64,000 nt of DNA from Paenibacillus sp. YPG26 (GCF_023704175.1 NZ_CP084530.1:3106001-3170000), one strand, 5' to 3'. Positions 16,342 through 25,792 are shown, counted from the first letter of the stretch. Notes: generated by a model from the letters alone, not told the origin. Made by a program: numbers and translations.

Positions 16342-16534
16342 ATCCATCACTCCATCCATATGAATTGATTCGGGCCGAAAGGTCGGGCGCATCTTGTATT
16401 TGTATTTTATCATAACCTTGCGAAAAAAACAGCCCAATCTGTAATCGCTTTCTCGTGTTTTTTGTACTGTTTGTCCATAGAAATTCATATGTCTATTCTA
16501 TAAGCTGAGGCATGATCTAGGGGGCCATACGTGC

Positions 16535-17764
16535 ATGATGTTGAAAAAATGGGGTGTTCTGCTCCTGTTAATAGGCTTAACCTTGCTGTTCGGGCTAATG
16601 CTCACCTACCCGGACTCTTCCTGGAAAGCGGCGGTCCGCGGACTCGCCATCTGGTGGGACGTGCTGTTCCCGTCCCTCTTCCCCTTCTTCGTCATCTCGG
16701 AGATGATGCTTGGTTTCGGTATCGTGCATTTCCTGGGCATGCTCCTTGATCCCCTAATGAAGCCTCTGTTCCGCATTCCGGGCAGCGGCGGATTCGTGGC
16801 GGCCATGAGCCTGGCCTCCGGTTATCCGGTGAGTGCCAAGCTAACCTCCAAGCTTCGGGAGCAGCAGCTGATCACCCGGGAGGAAGGGGAACGGCTGGTC
16901 GCCTTCACAACTACGTCAGATCCGATCTTCCTCATCGGCGCTGTCTCGGTTGGCTTCTTCCATAACCCGCAGCTCGCAGGCACACTCGCCGCCGCTCACT
17001 ATGGGAGCTCGCTGCTTGTAGGTCTGCTCATGCGCTTCCATGAGCCTGGGGCTGCCCCGACTCCCACCGCGCCTGGAACTCGAGCCGGATTCAGTCTCCG
17101 GCCGGCTCTGAAAGCCATGCATGAAGCGCGGATGGGAGATGACCGTTCCTTCGGCGAGCAGCTTAGACAGGCCGTGATCTCGGCGCTGCAGCTCATGACA
17201 GTCGTAGGAGGCCTGGTCGTGGTCTTCTCCGTACTGCTCGAGGTGCTTAGCGCATCCGGACTTATGACGCAGCTGTATGAGCTGATCCGGCAGGTCCTCT
17301 CTCTTCTTCATCTACCCTCTGCGCTTGCCGAGCCTCTTGTTGGAGGCGGATTTGAGGTGACGCTAGGTGCTAAAGCCTCAGCCGCGGTTCCCGCTTCCGT
17401 TCCGCTGGCCTTCAAGGCTGCAGCTGCGGCCTTCATCCTGTCTTGGGCGGGCTTGTCCGTCCATGCTCAAATTGCGAGCATCTTGAGCGGAACGGGGATG
17501 CGTTACTTTCCGTTCCTGCTGTCAAGAATCATACACGCGGTGCTTGCCGCGCTCTTGGTACTAATCTTGTGGCCGCTTACCGGTCCCGATACGGAGGTAT
17601 TCCTAAGCTTCGGTGATCCTCTCCTATCGAAGCCCGGGTGGAGCGGGCTGCCTTCCGCTGGTCTTCTTATGCTGCAAGTCTTGTCTCTACTGCTTATTTT
17701 GTCCTTTTTCATTCATCTCATTCAGCGGCTGTGGAACAAGCCAAAGGCCTCAAAATGGAAATGA
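16535..17764 (+). CDS. ylbJ: Sporulation integral membrane protein YlbJ
   Basis: The 409-residue protein has about eight to ten membrane segments and the nucleoside-recognition (gate) type domain of YlbJ/SpoIIIA-related transport proteins. Family landmarks are LFPSLFPFFVISE (about 46-58) and SLASGYPVSAK (about 92-102), with a repeat of the gate region in the C-terminal half (LVGGGFEVTLG). YlbJ is needed for spore formation in Bacillus, in the mother cell, and is proposed to move a small molecule. GGGGG lies 10 bases before ATGATG. The middle loop (about 180-205) is Pro/Ala-rich. It is followed at 66 bases by nadK. Confidence 0.9.
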   Translation: MMLKKWGVLLLLIGLTLLFGLMLTYPDSSWKAAVRGLAIWWDVLFPSLFPFFVISEMMLGFGIVHFLGMLLDPLMKPLFRIPGSGGFVAAMSLASGYPVSAKLTSKLREQQLITREEGERLVAFTTTSDPIFLIGAVSVGFFHNPQLAGTLAAAHYGSSLLVGLLMRFHEPGAAPTPTAPGTRAGFSLRPALKAMHEARMGDDRSFGEQLRQAVISALQLMTVVGGLVVVFSVLLEVLSASGLMTQLYELIRQVLSLLHLPSALAEPLVGGGFEVTLGAKASAAVPASVPLAFKAAAAAFILSWAGLSVHAQIASILSGTGMRYFPFLLSRIIHAVLAALLVLILWPLTGPDTEVFLSFGDPLLSKPGWSGLPSAGLLMLQVLSLLLILSFFIHLIQRLWNKPKASKWK

Positions 17765-17830
17765 AACATTGTTTTCTGTCCTATAATTGATTATGATCGG
17801 TACAAGACATAAGGCAAAGGAGCTTTCATC

Positions 17831-18634
17831 TTGAGATATTACGTTCTTGACCGCGGAGATCAATTATCTGTCGAGTTAAGTGAGCAATTTCATAAGCTGG
17901 CGGCCGAAAATGGATTTAAAATGGATGCCGAATCCCCGGAGATTGTTATTTCTATCGGTGGAGACGGAACGATGCTGCACGCCTTTCATTCTTTTATTGA
18001 CCGGATTCCCTCAATTGCATTTGTCGGGATTCACACGGGCCATCTCGGCTTTTATGCCGACTGGAAGGCTAACGAAATTCCTGAACTGATTCAGCTCATG
18101 GTAGGCCACAAGACTCCTGAACAGCCAAGACCCCGAATTGTCAACTACCCTCTGATCGATATCCAGGTGCAGAAGAAGTCGGGGACTTCGTCATATATTT
18201 GCGTTAATGAGTTCACTCTCAAGGGAGTCGATGGGACAGTCGTCGCACAGGTTGATATTAACGATCAGCAGTTCGAGATGTTCCGCGGCGATGGAATATG
18301 TGTATCTACGCCGGCTGGAAGCACGGCCTATAACAAGAGTCTAGGCGGAGCGATCATTCACCCCTCTATCGAGGGGATGCAGATTACAGAGATCGCCTCC
18401 ATCAATAACAGGGTATTCCGGACTGCCGGTTCGCCGCTGGTGCTGCCCAAGCATCATCACTGTGACATCTATTCCCGGAAGGATCAGCGGCTGATGCTGA
18501 CCATTGATCATATCAACCACCCTGTCGATGATCTGATCTCGGTGCGCTGCCAGGTTGCCAAGCAGAAAGTAAGCTTTATCCGGTATCGACCATTTCCTTT
18601 CTGGAACCGGGTGCGCAATGCCTTTATGGGTTAA
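17831..18634 (+). CDS. nadK: NAD kinase
   Basis: The 267-residue enzyme phosphorylates NAD to NADP. GGDGT at 43-47 holds the catalytic Asp45, and VNEFTLKG about residue 129 is the conserved NE motif that binds the nicotinamide ribose. The glycine-rich GICVSTPAGSTAYNKS block follows. The start is a TTG with AAAGGAGC 7 bases upstream; no earlier good start exists. The gene ends in a strong terminator. Confidence 0.95.
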   Translation: MRYYVLDRGDQLSVELSEQFHKLAAENGFKMDAESPEIVISIGGDGTMLHAFHSFIDRIPSIAFVGIHTGHLGFYADWKANEIPELIQLMVGHKTPEQPRPRIVNYPLIDIQVQKKSGTSSYICVNEFTLKGVDGTVVAQVDINDQQFEMFRGDGICVSTPAGSTAYNKSLGGAIIHPSIEGMQITEIASINNRVFRTAGSPLVLPKHHHCDIYSRKDQRLMLTIDHINHPVDDLISVRCQVAKQKVSFIRYRPFPFWNRVRNAFMG

Positions 18635-18658
18635 GACGGTATAGGCTGCATATGTTAC

Positions 18659-18687
18659 GCCAATGATCACGGATCATTGGCTTTTTT
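18659..18687 (+). terminator. Terminator of nadK
   Basis: GCCAATGATC and GATCATTGGC form a perfect 10-bp stem with a 3-base loop, followed by six T. Confidence 0.9.
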
Positions 18688-18910
18688 GCTGTTCATAAGC
18701 TGTATCAGACGGACTGGCAAATTACGTGTAATGAGGCTATATGTAAGCATGTTCTTACTTCCCGTTAAGGGGTCAATCTTGCGATCAGCTTGTATCAGTC
18801 TCTTCCAGTTAAGTATGGAAATTTATACAAAAATAATCGTAGACTTTAATGCCCAGCAGTGGTATAAACGATCTATCTGTTCAAAATTGACCGTAAGGAG
18901 TGCTCCACTC

Positions 18911-20083
18911 GTGAAACGTATTACTTCCGCACTAAGTGTACTTGCTCTATCTCTGGCCCTATCTCTGCCGGCCAACGCTGCACCCAAGACTATACAGGTC
19001 TATATCGACGGCAGCCCAATTAGCTTTACTGCTGGAGCCCCATACACCCGGCAAGGCACGACTCTTGTTCCGTTCCGCGCTCTCTTCGAGAAGCTGGGAC
19101 TTCAGGTGGATTGGAATGCGAAGACTCAGACGGTGACAGGCAAGAAGAAAGACCTTGCAATCGGGCTGACAATCGGCAGCAACCGGGCCACAGTTAACGG
19201 CATCGTCAAGAAGCTCTCCCTTTCCCCGGTCACTGTGAAAGGAACTACCTACATTCCCCTCCGGTTCATTGGTGAAGCATCGGGTGCCGATGTGGAGTGG
19301 GACAGTGACTCGAATTCCATTTACATTTATACGGCCGCATCTAAGGCCCTCGATGAACAGCAGATTCGTGGACTGCTTGATCAGAGCATTGAATACTTTA
19401 ACAGTAAAGACTTGGCTAAAGTATTAACACTCACCTCTTTTGATTCTCCGCTTAGAGATGAGGAAGAGTCCATGAAGGAGCACGCCGAGACCTACCTCAA
19501 GACCAGCAAGATCGTGGATTTCGATATCATTAATGTAGATTCCAGAATGGGTGAAGCCGTTGTTCAGACAACCGAAGAATCCACCCGGACCGGAGGCTTC
19601 TATACCCCGGATAGCCGAGCTGATTATATATACACCTTGGTAAAGGAGGAGGGAGCGTGGAAGATTTACAGTGTTGAGTCTCAGTATGTGGAATACTTCA
19701 TATCCGATGAAGCCTTGACAGGAACCACCAACATCCCGTCTGCTGACGAGACCAGCTTGAAGCAGCTCATTGATACTTATTTCAACTCTCTCAATGACAA
19801 GAATGTGGATGTTCTATTCTCTACACTTGATCCAAGTATCGCAACAGACGAATTTAGGGACTCCTTCATCTCTTACTTCAAAGATAACGAATACAAAACT
19901 TCCTTATCCAACTTCAAAGTTATCTATTATACAACCAATCAAGCTGCCGTCTATTTAGAAGAGAAGATCGCTTATACAATTGACAATGAAACTTATGAAG
20001 ATACCTACAAAGACGTCTTTGTTGTAGACAAGTCCCAGTCGGGCAAATGGCTAATATCAGCTACCTATTCTTTGGATGAATAA
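18911..20083 (+). CDS. Secreted protein with copper-amine-oxidase-like N-domain and two NTF2-like repeats
   Basis: The 390-residue product has a signal peptide (VKRITSALSVLALSLALSLPANA, cleaved after about residue 23), a copper-amine-oxidase N-terminal-like domain (about 27-135, typical TLVPFRALFEKLG and TYIPLRFIGEASGA blocks), then two divergent copies of an about 110-residue NTF2-like unit (starts near LDEQQIRGLLDQS and TSLKQLIDTYFNS). Such domains are common in Paenibacillus wall proteins and lack catalytic residues here. I chose the GTG at 18911 with AAGGAG 10 bases upstream; the frame is open further upstream without a signal peptide. The next gene, a protease, carries the same kind of domain, and the two are probably co-transcribed. 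Confidence 0.85.
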   Translation: MKRITSALSVLALSLALSLPANAAPKTIQVYIDGSPISFTAGAPYTRQGTTLVPFRALFEKLGLQVDWNAKTQTVTGKKKDLAIGLTIGSNRATVNGIVKKLSLSPVTVKGTTYIPLRFIGEASGADVEWDSDSNSIYIYTAASKALDEQQIRGLLDQSIEYFNSKDLAKVLTLTSFDSPLRDEEESMKEHAETYLKTSKIVDFDIINVDSRMGEAVVQTTEESTRTGGFYTPDSRADYIYTLVKEEGAWKIYSVESQYVEYFISDEALTGTTNIPSADETSLKQLIDTYFNSLNDKNVDVLFSTLDPSIATDEFRDSFISYFKDNEYKTSLSNFKVIYYTTNQAAVYLEEKIAYTIDNETYEDTYKDVFVVDKSQSGKWLISATYSLDE

Positions 20084-20105
20084 TGAGTAAAGGAAGACAA
20101 TTCAT

Positions 20106-21575
20106 ATGACTAAATTCTCAATCCGCAAGGCACTTATCAGCGCAACGCTTACACTCTCTCTGCTCCTGCTTCCAGGTGCTGCATTTGCCGCCGACAGCCA
20201 GCAGACAGCTTCCACCGCCGGATCTTCGGATGCTGCCCAGGCTTCCGATTCCCAGCTTATACAGGAAGTGCTCGACTATATCAGCAAGTACAACGTATCG
20301 GGTGTGAAGAAGGAGGAACTCATCCGCGCGGCAATTGAAGGCATGATCTATCAGCTGGATGATCCCTACACTTCTTATTTCACCGCGGACGAGCTCAATC
20401 AGTTCCAGAATTCCATCAACCAGGATTATGTGGGGATTGGAATCACTCTGTACTTTGAGAACAGCAAGCTGAAGGTGGACAGTGTCATATCCGGATCACC
20501 CGCAGATAAGAGCGGCATCCAGGCCGGGGATATCATTACGAAGATCAACGGAGTTCCTGTAACAGGGCCCGAGACGGCAGCGGAGCTGGCTGGCGAAGAG
20601 AACACCAAGGTTACAGTCACGGTGCAGCGCAGCGGCATCACCAAGCTTTTCACTGTGACCAGGGCGGAGATATACCTCCCTACCGTTAATGCGGCCATTA
20701 GTGACAGCGGAATCGGTTATATTCAATTGACCAGCTTCGCCGAGAATGCGGATGAGGACTTTGCCGATGCCCTTAGCAACCTGAAGGCCTCCGGTATGAA
20801 GTCGCTCGTTCTGGATCTTCGTGACAATGGAGGCGGTTATATTGATACCGCCAGCAACATTGCGAAGCATTTTATAGACAAAGGAATCCTGATGTACACC
20901 CAGGACCAGAGTGGGCTATTAGTACCCCAAGTCATCACGGGTGGAGTCAAGCTCGGCGTTCCCGTAGTCATTCTTACGAATGAGAATAGCGCCAGCGCTT
21001 CCGAGATTTTGACGGGTGCGCTTCGGGATAACCACGTTGCCACCACAGTGGGCACTACAACTTATGGCAAAGCCCGCATTCAGAACGTAATCTCTCTGTC
21101 TAACGGAGATGCGCTCAAGCTGACTACAGAAAAGTATTTGACCCCATCCAGGGAGGACTTTAACGAAATCGGACTGAAGCCTGACTTTGAAGTGAAGAAC
21201 CGTACGGCCCAGCTGCTCACCGCCTTCTCTCTCGCAGGCATGAAGAAGATCAGAGTCAGCGGGGACAGCCGTTCACTTCAAGTTGACGGAGAGTCATTTG
21301 ACGGGACACTGGATACGATTAAGAAAGGGAACTCCATCTATGTTCCGGCACGTGTGCTTACATCTCTGGTGCTGGGAGAAGTGGATTGGAATGCCAAGGA
21401 CAAGAAGATTATCGTTACGGACGGTGCTGGGCGGCGGAGTGGCTTCACTGTGGTCTCGAACCAGGTTATTTTCCACAAGGAAGAGAGTTATATTGAAATC
21501 CATGCCTTTGTGAAGAAATACCCTTCGCTAAAATGGAGCTATAGCCAGAACAAGCTGACGCTCAGCACACCCTAA
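20106..21575 (+). CDS. S41 family C-terminal processing protease with wall-type C-domain
   Basis: The 489-residue secreted protease has a signal peptide (about 1-29), a PDZ domain (about 105-185, YVGIGITL...), an S41 catalytic core and a C-terminal copper-amine-oxidase-like domain (about 415-489). The nucleophile Ser lies in NENSASASEIL (about Ser297) and the general base Lys in TTYGKARIQ (about Lys322). CtpA/CtpB enzymes cut exported proteins, some during sporulation signalling. It follows the previous wall protein by 22 bases, so a two-gene unit is likely. It ends at a 22-bp hairpin. Confidence 0.92.
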   Translation: MTKFSIRKALISATLTLSLLLLPGAAFAADSQQTASTAGSSDAAQASDSQLIQEVLDYISKYNVSGVKKEELIRAAIEGMIYQLDDPYTSYFTADELNQFQNSINQDYVGIGITLYFENSKLKVDSVISGSPADKSGIQAGDIITKINGVPVTGPETAAELAGEENTKVTVTVQRSGITKLFTVTRAEIYLPTVNAAISDSGIGYIQLTSFAENADEDFADALSNLKASGMKSLVLDLRDNGGGYIDTASNIAKHFIDKGILMYTQDQSGLLVPQVITGGVKLGVPVVILTNENSASASEILTGALRDNHVATTVGTTTYGKARIQNVISLSNGDALKLTTEKYLTPSREDFNEIGLKPDFEVKNRTAQLLTAFSLAGMKKIRVSGDSRSLQVDGESFDGTLDTIKKGNSIYVPARVLTSLVLGEVDWNAKDKKIIVTDGAGRRSGFTVVSNQVIFHKEESYIEIHAFVKKYPSLKWSYSQNKLTLSTP

Positions 21576-21580
21576 GGCGT

Positions 21581-21628
21581 CCAATAACAAAACGGTTCCC
21601 GATTATTCGGGAACCGTTTTGTTATTGG
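21581..21628. terminator. 22-bp perfect inverted repeat shared by convergent genes
   Basis: Arms of 22 bases starting CCAATAACAAAACGG are exact complements across a 4-base loop, 6 bases past the S41 stop. The right arm encodes the last codons and stop of the convergent yutD gene. It lacks a long T run but is very stable. Confidence 0.75.
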
Positions 21629-22166
21629 GTGTATTCTTGCCGATGGATTCTGATTCCTGCACGGATTCTCCCACCACAGTCTGACTCTTGGGTAGAGGCT
21701 CAACGGATTGGGGTTGAGATTGGGATTGGGATTGAGCTTGAGCAGGCTGTTCAATCTGATCCTTAACGCGGCTCTGAGCCTGTCCGGATTTGGGAGCGGT
21801 TCTCTTCGCCTCAGGTCCATCTGCTGGCTTGTCCTTCGACTGTTCTCTAGGTTCCGAGGGATCCTGGATTGCCGCCTGCGGTTCACGGGGAGCCTCCTTC
21901 ACTCTTTGGAGCACAAAGTAAGGACAACCAAAATTACAATATTCATTAATGTAGTCCATAATCCCGGAGATGGAGGAGTCCTTGTTCACTTTGGGATGAT
22001 TATCCCGGTAGAACCCCTTCAGACGAAGCTGATTATAGCCCCAGTCTCCGATAATATAGTCATACCGTTCAAGCACATCGCTGTATCTTTGCTTAAATGC
22101 CTCAGGGTCCCAGCCATTTCTGTTCTCCTGAATTACTTCGTAACTTTTGCCATTCACCTGGATCAA
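21603..22166 (-). CDS. yutD: YutD family protein with long low-complexity tail
   Basis: Residues 1-92 match YutD: NGWDPEAFKQRYSDVLERYD, YIIGDWGYNQLRLKGFY and EYCNFGCPYFVLQ, a short conserved cytoplasmic protein of unknown function in Firmicutes. The remaining 95 residues are a disordered tail rich in Gln, Ser, Pro, Glu and Lys (for example QAQSQSQSQPQS), not part of the usual family length of about 100. The start is a TTG with GAGGAGG about 9 bases upstream. Its stop codon lies inside a 22-bp inverted repeat. lipA ends 24 bases upstream, so the two are likely co-transcribed. Confidence 0.88.
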   Translation of the reverse strand: MIQVNGKSYEVIQENRNGWDPEAFKQRYSDVLERYDYIIGDWGYNQLRLKGFYRDNHPKVNKDSSISGIMDYINEYCNFGCPYFVLQRVKEAPREPQAAIQDPSEPREQSKDKPADGPEAKRTAPKSGQAQSRVKDQIEQPAQAQSQSQSQPQSVEPLPKSQTVVGESVQESESIGKNTPNNKTVPE

Positions 22167-22190
22167 AAGAACGTTCCTCCTCTACTTCCC

Positions 22191-23090
22191 TTAAGCTGTC
22201 GTATGAATGCCTTCCTTATTGCTTTTGGCCGACTTGACCTGCTCATGGGCATGGTACGAGCTGCGGACAAGAGGTCCGGATTCCACATGGCTGAAGCCCC
22301 GCTTCAATCCTTCTTCCTTGAGCTTCACGAATTCCTCAGGACGATAGTATTTCTCTACATCCAGATGCTTCGGAGAAGGCTGCAGGTATTGACCGATGGT
22401 GAGGATGTCGACATTCACCTCACGCAGATCATCCATAGCCTGGAGAATCTCATCCCATTCCTCACCAACGCCAAGCATAATGCTTGATTTCGTCGGGATC
22501 TCAGGCTGCATCTCCTTCGCCTTCTTGAGCAATTCCAGTGATCGGCGGTACTTGGCCTTAGCCCGGACGCGGTCAGACATCCGCTCAACCGTCTCGATAT
22601 TATGGTTCAGAATGTCAGGCTTCGCATCCATGACGATCTTCAAGGAATCCGTATCACCCAGGAAGTCCGGGATCAGAACCTCGACACTGCAGAGCGGCAG
22701 ACGACGGCGTATCGCGTGAATGGAGCCGGCAAAAATCTGCGCTCCCCCATCCTTGAGATCATCGCGGGCCACACTGGTAATTACGCAGTGCTTCAGATTC
22801 ATGTTCTCGGCGGCTTCTGCCACGCGTTCCGGCTCTTGGAGATCAAGCTCTGTAGGCATTCCTGTATTCACCGCGCAGAAACGGCAGGCACGTGTGCAAA
22901 TGTCCCCTAGAATCATAAAGGTGGCTGTCCGGTTGGCCCAGCATTCATATATATTTGGACAGCGCGCTTCCTCGCACACCGTATGTAGTGTCTTGGAACG
23001 CATCATTTTCTTAATGTCCTGATAGTTCTCTCCGGTAGTCAGTTTAATCCGAATCCAATCCGGTTTTGGCTCTTTCACTTGTTTAGACAA
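22191..23090 (-). CDS. lipA: Lipoyl synthase
   Basis: The 299-residue radical SAM enzyme inserts two sulfurs into octanoylated lipoyl domains. The auxiliary 4Fe-4S ligands are Cys39, Cys44 and Cys50 ([16 protein letters not shown]) and the SAM-binding cluster is C65-x3-C69-x2-C72 (CTRACRFC). The C-terminal RSSYHA holds the conserved Ser ligand. I chose the TTG at 23090 because GAAGGAAGG lies 8 bases upstream and the length then equals Bacillus LipA; a TTG ten codons earlier lacks a binding site. yutD follows 24 bases later. Confidence 0.95.
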   Translation of the reverse strand: MSKQVKEPKPDWIRIKLTTGENYQDIKKMMRSKTLHTVCEEARCPNIYECWANRTATFMILGDICTRACRFCAVNTGMPTELDLQEPERVAEAAENMNLKHCVITSVARDDLKDGGAQIFAGSIHAIRRRLPLCSVEVLIPDFLGDTDSLKIVMDAKPDILNHNIETVERMSDRVRAKAKYRRSLELLKKAKEMQPEIPTKSSIMLGVGEEWDEILQAMDDLREVNVDILTIGQYLQPSPKHLDVEKYYRPEEFVKLKEEGLKRGFSHVESGPLVRSSYHAHEQVKSAKSNKEGIHTTA

Positions 23091-23262
23091 GGGGCTGACC
23101 TTCCTTCTTTTATAGTTCAATCTGTTAACTGCCCATTATTATACCATGAATGAAATTGAAATACTTCTCAGAATAAAATAACTTGACTTATTCCATATTA
23201 AAGGAATCAGACTTACAGCCTGAATTCATTACCCCTCAGGCAGCAGGAGGAGGACATACTGC

Positions 23263-24312
23263 GTGCATAACCGAAGTTCATTTACGAGCCGGACCCGATC
23301 CATTCTTATTGGCATGCTGGTGCTTACCCTGATCTTGGGTACCCCGGGTTCATTTGCAGAAGCAGCAGAAGCTCCGGCCCCTATGGCACAAGACAAACCG
23401 CAAAACCCATACCTGGCCCGGCGCCATCTCTACGAGGAAATGGGCAGTCTCTTGCACATCCCCTGGTATCGGCTCGCGGCCGTAGACCAGTATGAACGAA
23501 CTCTGATTCCCAGCTCCAAAACGGGCAAGCCCGAGGAGAGATTAACCGGTCTGACCATTCCCCCTCCTGTATGGTCAGGCTGGACTAACCCCGATCCCGA
23601 AGACAAGAATCCCGTGTCGATTGCCCTGTTCGGCGGAATGGGGAGGGATGCCACAGGAGATGGAATTGCAGATCCCAAGAATGACAGGGATGCGCTGTTC
23701 ACAATGGGCCGTTATATCACAAGCTATGGGTATGATGAGGATGATTTCCGTATTGCTCTATGGAAATACTATCAGAACGACCGGGCTGTTCAGCGAATTA
23801 GTCAATTTGCCCGCATATATGAAGCATTTGACCGCCTCGATCTGTTCGAGAACGCATTCCCGCTGCCGATCTCCAGCGGATACAGCTACAAGGATACTTG
23901 GGGGAACTCCAGACATTGGGGAGGCTTCCGGATTCACGAAGGCAACGACTTGTTCGCTCCATATGGAGTCCCTGTTCGAAGCGTCTGCTATGGCATAGTG
24001 GAGATTAAGGGCTGGAATCCATTTGGCGGCTGGCGCGTGGGGATCCGCGATCTGAATAACAGGTATCACTACTACGCTCACTTGAGCGGATTCGCCAAGG
24101 ACATCCATGTAGGTGATTTAATGAAGCCGGGTCAGGTTATTGGCTGGGTCGGAAGCAGCGGGTACGGGCCTCCGGGAACCCAAGGCAAATTCCCCCCGCA
24201 TCTTCATTTCGGGATATACCGTGACAACGGGAGAAGCGAGTGGGCATTCGATCCCTATCCGCTGTTGAAGCGATGGGAGAATGCCGAAAGAGCCCGTCTT
24301 CGCCGTAAATAA
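23263..24312 (+). CDS. M23 family metallopeptidase (LytM type), secreted
   Basis: The 349-residue product has a signal peptide (about 1-33) and a C-terminal zinc endopeptidase domain. Ligands are His225 and Asp229 in HEGNDLF, and His315 in HLHFGIY, with His313 as the catalytic partner. The approximately 160-residue segment before it is not a domain I recognise; it is rich in aromatic residues. M23 enzymes cut peptidoglycan cross-bridges, and homologues of this layout act in sporulation or wall growth. The start is a GTG with AGGAGG about 9 bases upstream. It converges with yunB. Confidence 0.9.
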   Translation: MHNRSSFTSRTRSILIGMLVLTLILGTPGSFAEAAEAPAPMAQDKPQNPYLARRHLYEEMGSLLHIPWYRLAAVDQYERTLIPSSKTGKPEERLTGLTIPPPVWSGWTNPDPEDKNPVSIALFGGMGRDATGDGIADPKNDRDALFTMGRYITSYGYDEDDFRIALWKYYQNDRAVQRISQFARIYEAFDRLDLFENAFPLPISSGYSYKDTWGNSRHWGGFRIHEGNDLFAPYGVPVRSVCYGIVEIKGWNPFGGWRVGIRDLNNRYHYYAHLSGFAKDIHVGDLMKPGQVIGWVGSSGYGPPGTQGKFPPHLHFGIYRDNGRSEWAFDPYPLLKRWENAERARLRRK

Positions 24313-24316
24313 GCAG

Positions 24317-24345
24317 GCGCCCTCCATTTAGGAGGGCGCTTCTTC
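24317..24345 (+). terminator. Terminator of the M23 peptidase gene
   Basis: GCGCCCTCC and GGAGGGCGC form a perfect 9-bp stem with a 5-base loop just after the stop, followed by TTCTTCC. Confidence 0.8.
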
Positions 24346-24369
24346 CGGCTGGGGCTCTGGGACTCTGAG

Positions 24370-24550
24370 GCTCTGGGTGTTTTGGGTGTTTTGGGTGTTT
24401 TGGGTGTTTTGGGTGCTTTGGGTGCTTTGGGTGCTTTGGGTGCTTTGGGTGCTTTGGGTGCTCTTGGTGCTCTGGGTGTTTTGGGTGCTCTGGGCGCTCT
24501 GGGTGCTCTGGGAGCTGTGGGTGCTTTGGGAGCTCTTGGTGCTTGGGAGC
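24370..24550. repeat. 9-bp tandem minisatellite, about 20 copies
   Basis: Units of the form TTGGGTGCT, with variants TTGGGTGTT, CTGGGTGCT and CTGGGAGCT, run head to tail past the 3' end of yunB. Because the unit is a multiple of three and lacks stops, all frames stay open here (Leu-Gly-Ala on one strand, Ser-Thr-Gln on the other). None of these frames has a start with a ribosome binding site. Confidence 0.9.
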
Positions 24551-24595
24551 TCGGCGTCCCGCCGGTTAGGCACCGGGTACCCCGATTCAGCCCAT

Positions 24596-25321
24596 TTACC
24601 CCGAAGGATGCGCCGGAAGAGTAATATTCGGAGCATTCGGACTGTTCTCGCCAACCGGGTTGCCGTTATTATCATAATAATAAGTCGGTACATCTCCAAC
24701 CACCAGCAGATAAGAGACCGGAATCTCGGTCTCCACAGACTGGGGAACCATATCAAAAGGAACCACGACAGACACCTCCGTCTTCACCCGCAAGTACACC
24801 TCCACGAGAATCATATTAATTCCCGCATTCTGCCGCCGGGTATTCAGATCAACCTTTACATCACTCTTTGGTTCTATCCGGAACGGAATTTCGGGACCGA
24901 AGGAAGCCAGAATCGGACTTCCCAGCGCTTGACCGAGGGGAATAGTCTCGGACAGCTTCGAGATCCGTTCCAGGGTGGACTGAACCGTATGAATGGTGTC
25001 CGAGGTGATCTTCATATGGGCTGAATAGTTCAGAACGAAGCCTTTTATTTTACCGGTATCATCGGTCTTCCATTCAATTAAGTTATCGAACTGCTTCTCG
25101 TCCTTCACTTGGGCCGTAATCGCCTCATTAATCGACTCTGTAGCGATCTGCTTCACCCTGACCTTGGCCAGATTGCTGATCGGTTCCCTCATCTGACGCT
25201 CGACATACAGGAAGAATTGCCCAAGGCACACACCCACGATGATCACCCAGATCAGCCAGACCTTCCGCCTGCCGATCCTCTTCCTCCGCCGACGGCTGTG
25301 CCATCTTCGTCTTCTCCACAC
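24596..25321 (-). CDS. yunB: Sporulation protein YunB
   Basis: The 241-residue protein has a very basic N-terminus (WRRRRWHSRRRRKRIGRRK), one membrane segment (about 20-38) and an extracytoplasmic domain with the YunB pattern (REPISNLAKVRVKQIATESINEAI; later PLGQALGSPILASFGPEIPFRIEP). YunB is produced in the mother cell under sigma-E in Bacillus and is required for efficient sporulation. I chose the GTG at 25321 with GGGGGG 7 bases upstream; a TTG two codons earlier overlaps that site. The C-terminus (NITLPAHPSG) ends just before a 9-bp minisatellite, and a one-base frameshift would add a Ser-Thr-Gln tail. Confidence 0.92.
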   Translation of the reverse strand: MWRRRRWHSRRRRKRIGRRKVWLIWVIIVGVCLGQFFLYVERQMREPISNLAKVRVKQIATESINEAITAQVKDEKQFDNLIEWKTDDTGKIKGFVLNYSAHMKITSDTIHTVQSTLERISKLSETIPLGQALGSPILASFGPEIPFRIEPKSDVKVDLNTRRQNAGINMILVEVYLRVKTEVSVVVPFDMVPQSVETEIPVSYLLVVGDVPTYYYDNNGNPVGENSPNAPNITLPAHPSG

Positions 25322-25617
25322 GGACAAGCCCCCCTACTGCGGTCAATCTTTCTCTGTCACACACCCAATTTTTCTCTGATATACAGCTTGAAATGAATCC
25401 TCGTTATCAGAGGTTCGTTCCATAAAGATTATGCGGGACAGCTCTGAAAAAGAAGAACAAGGCTTCCGACTCGGCAAGTACCGAACCAGGGCAAGCCTCC
25501 CTTGAGGCAGTGTCATAATTGATCCAAAACCCACAAAATTAGTCGAAATTCCAGGCTTAAAAGCGCGATAAAACTCGAATTGTCAATATAATCCTCCTTT
25601 TCTATCAATTTATTACC

Positions 25618-25646
25618 TTGTTTATCCAGACAAATCTCTTTAGACT
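25618..25646 (+). promoter_or_regulatory. Probable promoter of the amylase gene
   Basis: TTGTTT and TAGACT are 17 bases apart, upstream of the amylase gene and directly followed by a cre site. The rest of the 470-base gap between yunB and the amylase shows nothing else I can name. Confidence 0.45.
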
Positions 25647-25651
25647 ATGGG

Positions 25652-25665
25652 TGTAAACGTTTGCA
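25652..25665 (+). promoter_or_regulatory. cre site for CcpA catabolite repression
   Basis: TGTAAACGTTTGCA fits the near-palindromic cre consensus. Its place just after the likely -10 element would let CcpA block amylase transcription when glucose is plentiful. Confidence 0.75.
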
Positions 25666-25792
25666 CTTTGGAGCTATCACACGTGTGAGTCTCCCGTCCC
25701 TTTTGTCTTGTGGGATTTGTTGTCCGCCAGTCGTGTCACATCTGTAGAATTTGGTTCAAACCAAGGTTCAAATTAAGAGGAGGATGATCTAT

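Noticed and set aside
24328..24756. Open frames through the 9-bp repeat on both strands (Ser-Thr-Gln and Leu-Gly-Ala repeats)
   Set aside because: No ribosome binding site or family; frames are open only because the repeat unit is a multiple of three. One overlaps yunB in another frame.
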